Below, in pieces: positions 7,203 through 15,446 of a DNA stretch of 23,112 nucleotides. Origin of the DNA: an uncultured Muribaculaceae bacterium (GTDB taxonomy: Bacteria > Bacteroidota > Bacteroidia > Bacteroidales > Muribaculaceae); NCBI GenBank assembly GCA_938039795.1, contig CALHWU010000205.1:1-23112 (forward strand), written 5' to 3'. Position numbers and translations under genes: made by a program. The notes below the pieces were generated by a model. The model did not search any database. It was not told the origin of the DNA and worked only from the letters and a program-made list of their open reading frames with translations. Numbering within the stretch: the stretch's first letter is position 1; each line of letters starts with the position of its first letter.

Positions 7203-7238
7203 CATCATTATTAACCTTGAACAAACAGCCTCTGCGAA

Positions 7239-8900
7239 ATGAGATTACACAGTCGATTCGTAGCCTTAGCCGCTACCGTAGCCCTTTGCATCAGCGCCGG
7301 AGCCCAGAAAGCGCCTGCAATAATTCCACTTCCGTCGCAGCTTGAAGTCGCCGACGGCGCTCTTCTGCTTCCGCAAACGGTCGGATACTCTGCCGCCCCC
7401 TATTCCGGCGACAGCATCGACGCCGTATTCACTCAGTTCATACCCGCCTTCGAAAAAGCTGCCGGAGTGAAATTCGACAAAGGCTCAAAAGCCCTGATCA
7501 ATCTCTCAGTCGACAAGTCGATGGGCGCTGAGGCTTACAGACTGCAAGTAACACCGGAAGGAATCGACATAGAAGCCTCACGCCCGGCCGGATTCTTCTA
7601 TGCGCTTCAGACACTGCGCCAGCTTATGCCTTACGAAGTGTCGCGCAGCAGCGCCTCAATACCGTGTGTGACCATTGTCGACGAGCCCCGCTTCGGATGG
7701 CGCGGATTCATGCTCGACGAAGGGCGCCACTTCTTCGGCAAGGATGAGGTGAAGAAAGTGCTTGACATGATGGCCGCCCATAAAATGAACCGTTTCCACT
7801 GGCATCTCACCGAGGATCAGGGCTGGCGCATCGAGATAAAGAAATATCCGAAGCTGACGGAAGTCGGAGCCAAACGCAAAAGCAGGAGCCTCGGATGGCA
7901 ATCGCTCGAACCCGACACTCTCGACTACGACGGCTACTACACCCAGGACGACATCCGCGAGATCGTAGCATACGCCAAGGACCGCTTCATCGAGGTGGTG
8001 CCGGAAATCGACATACCCGGTCATACTCAGGCTGCTGTCGCTTCCTACCCCGACATTCTCGCCTGTGATCCCGACCAGCCCCACGAGGTGTGGCGCTATC
8101 AGGGCGTGTCGCCCGACGTGATGAACGTCAGCAATCCTGCGGCAGTCAAGATGGCTACCGACATAATCGACGAGCTCATACCTCTCTTCCCATTCCCCTA
8201 CCTGCATCTGGGCGGCGACGAATGCCCGACCGACAAGTGGGAGAACAACGCACAATGCCGCGCGCAACTCGACTCCATCGGCTCCGGCAACTTCCGTGAC
8301 CTTCAGCTCAACTTCTACCGCCAGATCGCAGCCCATATGGACGCCAAGCCCGCTGCCGACCAGCGCCACCTGATATTCTGGAACGAAGTGCTTCACGGCA
8401 ACACCGATATGCTTCCCGACGATATAACCATCATGGCCTGGATCGGTCAGAAGCCTGCCGAACAGGCAGCCATGGAAGCCGCACGCCGCGGTATGAACGC
8501 AATCCTCACTCCGCAGATACCCTACTATATCAACCGCAAGCAGTCGAAACTCGCGACAGAGCCCGTTTCACAAGGCGCCGGCACCGAAAACCTTGAGACG
8601 GTCTACAACTACGTGCCGATGAAAGATGTTCCGGCCGATCTCGCCGACAAATACCTCGGCGTGCAGGCCAATTTCTGGAGCGAATATGTCATAACTCCCG
8701 AATTTCTTGAGTACCTGATTATGCCGCGCCTTTCGGCTGTGGCCGAGGCGGCCTGGACACCGCAGGAAAAACGCGACTACACTGACTTCCGCAACCGCGT
8801 GCGCGCCCTGAAGCCTATGCTCGACGCTGCCGGATGGAATTACGCTCCCCACGAATTCGTAAACGATCCCGACGACAAGCCGGCCATCGACGCCGACTGA
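7239..8900 (+). CDS. Secreted beta-N-acetylhexosaminidase, GH20
   Basis: The 553-residue exo-glycosidase releases terminal beta-linked GlcNAc or GalNAc from glycans. A signal peptide (MRLHSRFVALAATVALCISAGA) ends near residue 22, with no clear lipobox. A GH20b support domain spans about residues 26-140. The catalytic barrel begins at GWRGFMLDEGRHFF and includes MNRFHWHLTEDQGWRIEI, VVPEIDIPGHTQAA, and HLGGDECPTDKW with the Asp327-Glu328 pair, where Glu is the acid/base in substrate-assisted catalysis. FWSEYV and MPRLSAVAEAAW close the active site near the C-terminus. Length is normal for a two-domain GH20 enzyme. With the upstream GH29 enzyme it suits trimming of mucin-type or human-milk-type glycans, although the two genes are separated by a terminator and promoter. 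It heads a run of three genes. Confidence 0.95.
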   Translation: MRLHSRFVALAATVALCISAGAQKAPAIIPLPSQLEVADGALLLPQTVGYSAAPYSGDSIDAVFTQFIPAFEKAAGVKFDKGSKALINLSVDKSMGAEAYRLQVTPEGIDIEASRPAGFFYALQTLRQLMPYEVSRSSASIPCVTIVDEPRFGWRGFMLDEGRHFFGKDEVKKVLDMMAAHKMNRFHWHLTEDQGWRIEIKKYPKLTEVGAKRKSRSLGWQSLEPDTLDYDGYYTQDDIREIVAYAKDRFIEVVPEIDIPGHTQAAVASYPDILACDPDQPHEVWRYQGVSPDVMNVSNPAAVKMATDIIDELIPLFPFPYLHLGGDECPTDKWENNAQCRAQLDSIGSGNFRDLQLNFYRQIAAHMDAKPAADQRHLIFWNEVLHGNTDMLPDDITIMAWIGQKPAEQAAMEAARRGMNAILTPQIPYYINRKQSKLATEPVSQGAGTENLETVYNYVPMKDVPADLADKYLGVQANFWSEYVITPEFLEYLIMPRLSAVAEAAWTPQEKRDYTDFRNRVRALKPMLDAAGWNYAPHEFVNDPDDKPAIDAD

Positions 8901-8920
8901 TCCATCACATTCAGCACAAG

Positions 8921-11899
8921 ATGAACGAGGACGCTCTTAGCCAACTGTATCTCAAGGACACAGCTTTCCATAACCTCATGCAGAAGCGCATATTCAACGT
9001 GCTTCTGGTCGCATCGCCCTACGATGCCTTCATGATGGAAGAGGACGGACGAATAGAGGAACAGCTCTATTTCGAATACGTGGCCCTCAACCTCAGCTCA
9101 CCGCCGCGCATCACTCAGGTGGCGACTGCCGAGGAAGCCGTGGAGATGATGCACCACAAGCATTTCGACCTCGTCATCATGATGCCGGGCATGGATGTCA
9201 GCGAGACTTTTGCCGGAGCGCGCATCATCAAGGAGATGAAGGCCCACATGCCTATCGTGGTGCTCACGCCGTTCTCAAAAGAGGTTTCGCGACGGCTGGC
9301 CAATGAAGATCTCGGGTGCGTCGACTATGTATTCAGCTGGCTCGGCAATGTCGACCTGCTTCTTGCCATAATCAAACTACTCGAAGACAAACTCAATGCG
9401 GAGAAAGACATCAACGAGGTAGGCGTACAGCTGATACTGCTTGTCGAGGACTCCGTGAGGTTCTATTCGTCGGTGTTGCCGACAGTGTACAAGAATCTTC
9501 TCAAACAGTCGTTTGAATCCTCCACCGAAGCTCTCAACAAGCATGAACAGATGCTGCGGATGCGCGGACGTCCGAAAGTGATGCTCGCGCGCGATTTCGA
9601 GGAGGCTATGGACATCTACCGACGCTTCGGCAGGAATCTGCTCGGAGTAATCAGTGATGTTTCCTTCAAACGCGAGGGCGCGAAGGACATACATGCCGGA
9701 CTCAAGCTCGCCAGCTTCCTGCGCCAGCACGATCCGCATCTGCCTATCATCGTAGAATCTTCCGATTCCGACAATGCCGATCCTGTGATGCAGCTCGGCT
9801 GCGTGTTCATCGACAAGAATTCCAAGAAACTGCCGGTTGATCTTGGGGCGGCTATCAAAGAGAAGTTCGGCTTCGGCGATCTCGTGCTGCGCGATCCACA
9901 TACTGGCCGTGAGATAATGCGCATACGCTCGCTCAAGGATCTTCAATACCGCATCTCCGATATTCCCTCGGAAGTGCTCCTCCACCACGCCTCGACCGAC
10001 GACATTTCACGATGGCTCTATTCGCGTGCGCTCTTCCCTATAGCCGACGTGGTCAAGAGCCACCGTTTCTATTCGCTCGACGAGGTGCCGGCCGTAAGGC
10101 GGCTCTTCTTCGATCTCATCGTGAAATACCGCAAGATGAAGAACCGTGGTGTCGTAGCCGTTTTCCGAAAGGATCGGTTTGACCACTACTCCAACTTCGC
10201 CCGTATCGGCGAAGGATCGCTCGGAGGCAAGGGACGTGGCCTGGCATTCATCGACCAGATCATCAAGAAAAACCCGATTTGCGACAATCTCGACGGGATC
10301 ACGATCAGCATACCGCGCACAGTGGTGCTCTGCACAGATATATTCGACGAATTCATGGCCACAAACGGCCTGTATCCGCTGGCTCTGAGCGATGCGCCCG
10401 ACGAGACGATACTGAAATTCTTCCTTCAGGCCCGTCTGCCCGAACGCCTTATCGAGGACTTTTTCGCGCTTTTCGAAGTGGTCGACCGGCCTTTGGCCAT
10501 CAGAAGCTCAAGTCTGCTTGAAGACTCTCACTACCAGCCGTTTGCAGGCATCTATTCGACATATATGGTGCCCCGCGTCGCCGACCGTTATGAGATGCTG
10601 AAGATGCTCTCCGACGCCATCAAGGCGGTCTATGCATCGGTCTTCTATGCTGATTCAAAAGCCTATATGACAGCCACATCCAACGTGATCGACCAGGAGA
10701 AGATGGCTGTCATCATTCAGGAAGTCGTCGGCGAGGAAGCCGGAGGTTACTATTTCCCGTCATTTTCAGGCGTCGGCCGCTCGCTCAACTATTATCCCAT
10801 AGGTCACGAACGTCCAGAGGACGGAGTGGCCGAACTTGCCGTGGGTCTCGGCAAATACATTGTCGACGGCGGAGTCGGGCTCCGGTTCTCGCCACGTCAC
10901 CCTGAGGCTGTGCTCCAGACCTCGGAACTGACCCTCGCACTGCGCGACACGCAGACACGCATGTACGTGCTTGCCACAGGAGACAAACCGGTGGATTTCA
11001 GCGTCGACGACGGCTTCAACATCGTCAAAAAATCAGTACAGGACATCGCTCCGACAGGAGCTCTGCGGTGGATGACCTCGGTCTACGACTACCGCGACAA
11101 CGTGCTTCGCGACAACGATGCCGGCGAGGGACGAAGAGTGGTCACATTCAACAATATACTCAAACACCATGCGTATCCTCTGGCCGAAGCCCTCGACTTC
11201 ATGCTGACCACCGGCCAGCGCGAGATGTGCCGTCCGGTGGAGATTGAGTTCGCTGGAACTATCGACCGTTCGGGACAAAGCTCGAAAGGACATCTTTACT
11301 GGCTGCAGATACGTCCGATAGTAGACCGCAAAGAGCTCGTCGACGAGCATCTTCTCGAACTTCCCGACGATCAGCTGATCATGCGGTCAGACACAGCCCT
11401 GGGCCACGGGACTATCGACAACGTCAGAAAGATCGTCTATGTAAGACCCGAAGGATTCTCCTCGTCAAACAACCCGCTGATCGCCCGCGAGGTGGAAAAA
11501 ATCAACCGTCAGATGACGGCGGACGGCGACAATTACATACTCATCGGCCCCGGCCGGTGGGGATCGAGCGACACCGCCCTGGGCATACCGGTGAAGTGGC
11601 CTCAGATAGCATCAGCCCGTCTGATCGTGGAGTCGGCTGTCGGCAACTATCGTGTCGAGCCGAGCCAGGGCACGCATTTCTTCCAGAATCTCACCTCATT
11701 CGGGGTCGGGTATTTCACTATCGACCCGGCATCGGGCAACGGATTCTTCAACGTGGATCTTCTCAATGCGATGCCTGCCGACCTCGAAACCGATTTCGTA
11801 AGAGTGGTCACTTTCCCGTCGCCGCTGCAGATCGGTATTAACGGCAAAAAAGGCATAGGAGTGGTGGCACTGCCACAGGTGCCACACGAAGGTCAGTAA
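8921..11899 (+). CDS. Tandem receiver-like domains fused to a PEP-synthase-type ATP-grasp domain
   Basis: The 992-residue cytoplasmic protein has three parts. A receiver-like domain (about 24-145) lacks the phosphoacceptor: FDLVIMMPGMD has Met where Asp is expected. A second receiver (about 172-310) keeps the key residues: Glu176-Asp177 in VEDS, Asp246 in ISDVSF, Ser280 in VESS and Lys299 in IDKNS. An ATP-grasp domain of the PPDK/PEP-synthase N-terminal type (about 425-800) shows SLGGKGRG, RSSSLLED from Arg528, FAGIYSTY, VGLGKYIV and LQIRPIV. The phosphohistidine swivel and PEP-binding barrel of true PEP synthase are absent. A C-terminal region holds YILIGPGRWGSSD near 872. It may be a regulated phosphotransferase; substrate unknown. 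I chose ATG 8921, 20 nt past the GH20 stop; upstream codons in frame are only GH20 shadow. Confidence 0.83.
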   Translation: MNEDALSQLYLKDTAFHNLMQKRIFNVLLVASPYDAFMMEEDGRIEEQLYFEYVALNLSSPPRITQVATAEEAVEMMHHKHFDLVIMMPGMDVSETFAGARIIKEMKAHMPIVVLTPFSKEVSRRLANEDLGCVDYVFSWLGNVDLLLAIIKLLEDKLNAEKDINEVGVQLILLVEDSVRFYSSVLPTVYKNLLKQSFESSTEALNKHEQMLRMRGRPKVMLARDFEEAMDIYRRFGRNLLGVISDVSFKREGAKDIHAGLKLASFLRQHDPHLPIIVESSDSDNADPVMQLGCVFIDKNSKKLPVDLGAAIKEKFGFGDLVLRDPHTGREIMRIRSLKDLQYRISDIPSEVLLHHASTDDISRWLYSRALFPIADVVKSHRFYSLDEVPAVRRLFFDLIVKYRKMKNRGVVAVFRKDRFDHYSNFARIGEGSLGGKGRGLAFIDQIIKKNPICDNLDGITISIPRTVVLCTDIFDEFMATNGLYPLALSDAPDETILKFFLQARLPERLIEDFFALFEVVDRPLAIRSSSLLEDSHYQPFAGIYSTYMVPRVADRYEMLKMLSDAIKAVYASVFYADSKAYMTATSNVIDQEKMAVIIQEVVGEEAGGYYFPSFSGVGRSLNYYPIGHERPEDGVAELAVGLGKYIVDGGVGLRFSPRHPEAVLQTSELTLALRDTQTRMYVLATGDKPVDFSVDDGFNIVKKSVQDIAPTGALRWMTSVYDYRDNVLRDNDAGEGRRVVTFNNILKHHAYPLAEALDFMLTTGQREMCRPVEIEFAGTIDRSGQSSKGHLYWLQIRPIVDRKELVDEHLLELPDDQLIMRSDTALGHGTIDNVRKIVYVRPEGFSSSNNPLIAREVEKINRQMTADGDNYILIGPGRWGSSDTALGIPVKWPQIASARLIVESAVGNYRVEPSQGTHFFQNLTSFGVGYFTIDPASGNGFFNVDLLNAMPADLETDFVRVVTFPSPLQIGINGKKGIGVVALPQVPHEGQ

Positions 11900-11918
11900 A
11901 ACTGAAATCAACATTGTA

Positions 11919-13178
11919 ATGTCCATAATAAAAATAATAAGAAGATCACTCGGCATTCATGCCGACGACGATGATGATATAGCCGACTTCACACAGGATG
12001 ATGGACTATCGGCTGCATCGCCCGACCAACCGGGAGAACCGGAGGTCGCCGGCGAATGCAATATCCCCTGTCCGGCCGACGACAGTCTGCCGGCCGACAT
12101 GCTCACGGCAGTGGTGGAGCTCTTCAATTCCATACAGCCCGAATTTGTCAGCCGCTGCCTCGACACCGACGCGCAGAAACAATATATGCTTGAACATATC
12201 AGCGCCGATATCGCCGGACGCATGCGCCAGGCCATTAAGCGGGCCCACGACATGGGTCTGCAGGAATGGGAGCAGACTCGCCGAGGGCTTATGGAGGAAG
12301 TGGAGACTCTCCGCCGTCAGAAAGAGCAGCTTGAGCAAAGCCGTGAAGAGTCGAAAGGCGAGAAGCTGAGCAACCAGCGCCAGAAACGAGCACTTACCGA
12401 GCGGGTGCGTGATCTTGAGATGCAGGTAAGCACTCTTGAGGCCGAGAAAGAGCAACTTTCACTTGAAAACCGGAGCATGCTCAACAAATTGCGTGTAGCC
12501 GGCCTCGGTGAGGGCGCCGTCGACCCGCAAGCTACCTCCCAGATGATCGAAGAGCTTGAACAGCTGCGCGAAGAGAATGCCCAAATGTCGGCAATCCGTG
12601 AAAAAATTGAAAGCATGACGGCTGAAAAAGAGCAGGCCGAAGCCCAGCTCGGCAACCGCATCTCAGCTCTTGCCGATTCGGCAGCGGAAGCTGAGCGGCG
12701 TGCCGGAAAGCTTGATAAAGATCTCGAAGAGTCAAACCGCACCATAAAGAAGCTGACCTCGGATCTGCAACAGCGCGACGACATCATCCACAATCTCAAC
12801 CTAAAACTCGCCGATGCTCTCCGCGAGGCTGACCGCCTGGCCAAGAAGGATGTTTACGACATGTCGCACCTCGAACTCACCGAGATACCCGACGTCATAC
12901 CGACCCCCGACAATGAGCTGCAACGCATTGCCGACAAACCGATCCAGAAAGAGAAAAAAGCCCGACAGAAACGCGGACGCCGCAAACGGGATGAAAACGT
13001 CCAGGCACCGAAACGCTTCAGCGCCATAGACGAGCTGATGGATTCCGACGACTGGTTTATGTCCACCCCGCCCCCCCGCCAGGGAAAACCGGAGAAGAAC
13101 GACGATGACTTCGGCTATAAGGAACCCCCTAAAAAAAATCCTCCGGCCGACGACGACAGACAGCTTTCGCTATGGTAA
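11919..13178 (+). CDS. Coiled-coil protein with C-terminal clamp-binding-like motif
   Basis: I do not recognise a named family for this 419-residue protein. It has a short N-terminus with an acidic run (HADDDDD, 14-20). A helical segment follows at about 58-112, then two long heptad-like coiled-coil stretches (about 115-195 and 205-312) rich in E, K, Q, R and L, broken at GLGEGAVDPQA. A basic patch (KEKKARQKRGRRKR, 344-357) and a conserved-looking FSAIDELMDSDDWF come next, before a proline- and lysine-rich disordered tail ending QLSLW (415-419). There is no signal peptide. The end resembles the beta sliding-clamp motif QL(S/D)LF, and the basic patch could touch nucleic acid; both are inference. 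The gene begins 19 nt after the receiver/ATP-grasp gene and is likely co-transcribed. Confidence 0.78.
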   Translation: MSIIKIIRRSLGIHADDDDDIADFTQDDGLSAASPDQPGEPEVAGECNIPCPADDSLPADMLTAVVELFNSIQPEFVSRCLDTDAQKQYMLEHISADIAGRMRQAIKRAHDMGLQEWEQTRRGLMEEVETLRRQKEQLEQSREESKGEKLSNQRQKRALTERVRDLEMQVSTLEAEKEQLSLENRSMLNKLRVAGLGEGAVDPQATSQMIEELEQLREENAQMSAIREKIESMTAEKEQAEAQLGNRISALADSAAEAERRAGKLDKDLEESNRTIKKLTSDLQQRDDIIHNLNLKLADALREADRLAKKDVYDMSHLELTEIPDVIPTPDNELQRIADKPIQKEKKARQKRGRRKRDENVQAPKRFSAIDELMDSDDWFMSTPPPRQGKPEKNDDDFGYKEPPKKNPPADDDRQLSLW

Positions 13179-13228
13179 ACCGCTGTCATTTACCAACCAA
13201 AATGTAAACAAACAAGAACCACATACAA

Positions 13229-15415
13229 ATGACACTCCGCACCATCATGACCGCTATGGCAGCCGCACTGACACTGTCAGCATCGGCTGCAGGCGTAGCC
13301 GAATTCAAAAACATCGACCGCTATCTCGGACCGGAACACTACTGCACATCACCGCGCTCTTTCACCTACACTTCCGACGGAGCATTCTACCTCCAGCTTT
13401 CGACCGACGGCAAGAAAATCGTCAAGTACGATACGCGCACGGCCAAAGAGCTGGAGACCGTGCTTGATCTGGCCAACACACGCGAAAACACCACCGACCG
13501 CATCGACGGCTTCAGGATGAGCCCCGACGGCAGCAAGATAATGGTATGGAACGAGATTTCCTACATCTACCGCCGGTCATTCACCGCCTGCTACTATATT
13601 TACGACCTGCATTCCCGCATCCTCAAGCCGCTGTCGACCGACCATCCACGTCAGCAGGCTCCCATGTTCTCGCCCGACGGCCGCATGGTGGCGTTTGTCG
13701 ACCAAGGCAACATCTACCTGCGCAAACTCGACTACTGGACCGAAGTCGCCGTAACGACCGATGGAGCCAAGAATGAAGTGATCAACGGTGTCCCCGACTG
13801 GACATATGAAGAGGAATTCACCACGTCATCATCCATGACATGGGCGCCCGACAGCCGTATGCTCTGCTATCTGAAATACCGCGAGGCTGACGTCAGGCTT
13901 TTCTCTTTCCCCCTCTACGAAGGCTATTGCCATCCCGACAAGGCATATGCACTCTATCCGGGCCAGTTCACCTACAAATATCCGGTGGCAGGTGAAAAGA
14001 ACTCAACTGTAAGCATCCACGCCTACGATATCGACAACCGGAATACAAAGGAAATCACCCTCCCCGACAGCCGCATAGAATACATTCCCCGCATAGAATT
14101 CGCATACTCTTCCGACCGGCTGATGGTGGCGACACTCAACCGCGCCCAGTCACGCATGGAACTATATGCTGTCAATCCAAGATCGACAGTCGTGAAACCG
14201 ATACTTACCGAAGAGCACAGCGCATGGCTGTCGCCTGCTGTTTACGAAGACATCAAATGGTATCCCGATTTCTTCGTCATCACCTCGTCGCGCACAGGCT
14301 ACGACCATCTTTACCGCTACGCCTACACCGGGGCGCTCCTCGGGGCCATAACATCCGGCGATTTCGATATCACGGCCTACTACGGTTACGATCAGAATAG
14401 GGCATGCCACTACTTCCAGTCGACCCGCACCGGCGCCATCAACCGTGTGGTAAGCCGCATCGACGCCAAGGGACGCATCACCGACCTCACTCCAGCCGAA
14501 GGGTCAGCCTCAGCATCCTTCAGCCCCGACATGGCTTTCTATACCGTGCGGTTTACCGACGTGACCACTCCTCCTGTCTACACCCTGCGCACATCAGCCG
14601 ACAAGGACATCAAAGTGCTTGAGGACAACGCCGACATCAAGGCCCGCTACGGCATGGAGCCTCACCGCGAATTCTTCACCATGCAGAGCGACGGAGTCAC
14701 ACTCAACGGATATATCCTCAAACCTGCATCGTTTGATCCGGCTAAAAAATATCCCGTGGTAATGTACCAGTACAGCGGCCCGGGATCCCAGCAGGTGCTC
14801 AACGAGTGGAACATCGGCTGGATGACATACTATACTACACGCGGATATATTATCGTATGCGTGGACGGACGCGGCACAGGCGGACGCGGCAGGGCATTCC
14901 AGGATGTCGTATACCGCAATCTCGGCCACTATGAATCCATCGATCAGGTCAATGCCGCCCGCTGGGCTGCCTCACAACCGTTTGTCGATCCGCGCCGCAT
15001 AGGTATCCACGGATGGAGCTTCGGAGGATATGAGACTCTGATGGCCGCATCGCGACCCGACGCGCCCTATGCGGCCGCCGTGGCTGTGGCTCCCGTGACA
15101 GACTGGCGCTATTACGACACCGTGTATGCCGAACGCTATATGCTCACTCCGCAGGAAAATGCCGATGGCTATTTCAACTCTGCGCCGCTTAATTTTGTTA
15201 AGGATGTAAAGTGCCCGCTGCTGGTGATGCACGGCACAGCCGACGACAATGTACATTTCTCCAACACCGTGGAATATGTTGCCGCCATGGAAGGCGCGGG
15301 TCGCTGGTGCGACGTGCTGTTCTTCCCCAACATGGATCACTCGATAAACGGTTGCGGAGCGCAGACGGTGGTATTCGCCAGAATGCTCGACTACTTCGAC
15401 CGCAACATGAAGTAA
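13229..15415 (+). CDS. Dipeptidyl peptidase IV-like serine peptidase (S9B)
   Basis: The 728-residue exported peptidase is predicted to cleave X-Pro or X-Ala dipeptides from peptide N-termini. A signal peptide spans residues 1 to about 20. The N-terminal beta-propeller (DPPIV_N) carries repeated motifs such as MSPDGSKIMVW, FSPDGRMVAFV and WAPDSRMLCYL, and DWTYEEEF contains the Glu pair expected to bind the substrate amino terminus. The alpha/beta hydrolase domain (about 510-728) has the triad: Ser597 in HGWSFGGYE, Asp672 or Asp673 in HGTADDNVHF, and His704 in NMDHSIN. Length is as expected for bacterial DPP IV. It follows the coiled-coil gene by 50 nt; I found no convincing promoter in that gap, so it may begin a new unit or be read through. 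Confidence 0.93.
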   Translation: MTLRTIMTAMAAALTLSASAAGVAEFKNIDRYLGPEHYCTSPRSFTYTSDGAFYLQLSTDGKKIVKYDTRTAKELETVLDLANTRENTTDRIDGFRMSPDGSKIMVWNEISYIYRRSFTACYYIYDLHSRILKPLSTDHPRQQAPMFSPDGRMVAFVDQGNIYLRKLDYWTEVAVTTDGAKNEVINGVPDWTYEEEFTTSSSMTWAPDSRMLCYLKYREADVRLFSFPLYEGYCHPDKAYALYPGQFTYKYPVAGEKNSTVSIHAYDIDNRNTKEITLPDSRIEYIPRIEFAYSSDRLMVATLNRAQSRMELYAVNPRSTVVKPILTEEHSAWLSPAVYEDIKWYPDFFVITSSRTGYDHLYRYAYTGALLGAITSGDFDITAYYGYDQNRACHYFQSTRTGAINRVVSRIDAKGRITDLTPAEGSASASFSPDMAFYTVRFTDVTTPPVYTLRTSADKDIKVLEDNADIKARYGMEPHREFFTMQSDGVTLNGYILKPASFDPAKKYPVVMYQYSGPGSQQVLNEWNIGWMTYYTTRGYIIVCVDGRGTGGRGRAFQDVVYRNLGHYESIDQVNAARWAASQPFVDPRRIGIHGWSFGGYETLMAASRPDAPYAAAVAVAPVTDWRYYDTVYAERYMLTPQENADGYFNSAPLNFVKDVKCPLLVMHGTADDNVHFSNTVEYVAAMEGAGRWCDVLFFPNMDHSINGCGAQTVVFARMLDYFDRNMK

Positions 15416-15446
15416 ACAGACTGACAGAAACCGACTCATAACCAAA

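Noticed and set aside
11864..11885. Inverted repeat GTGGCAC / GTGCCAC near the end of the receiver/ATP-grasp gene
   Set aside because: No U-tract follows, and it lies within coding sequence, so it is not a convincing terminator.
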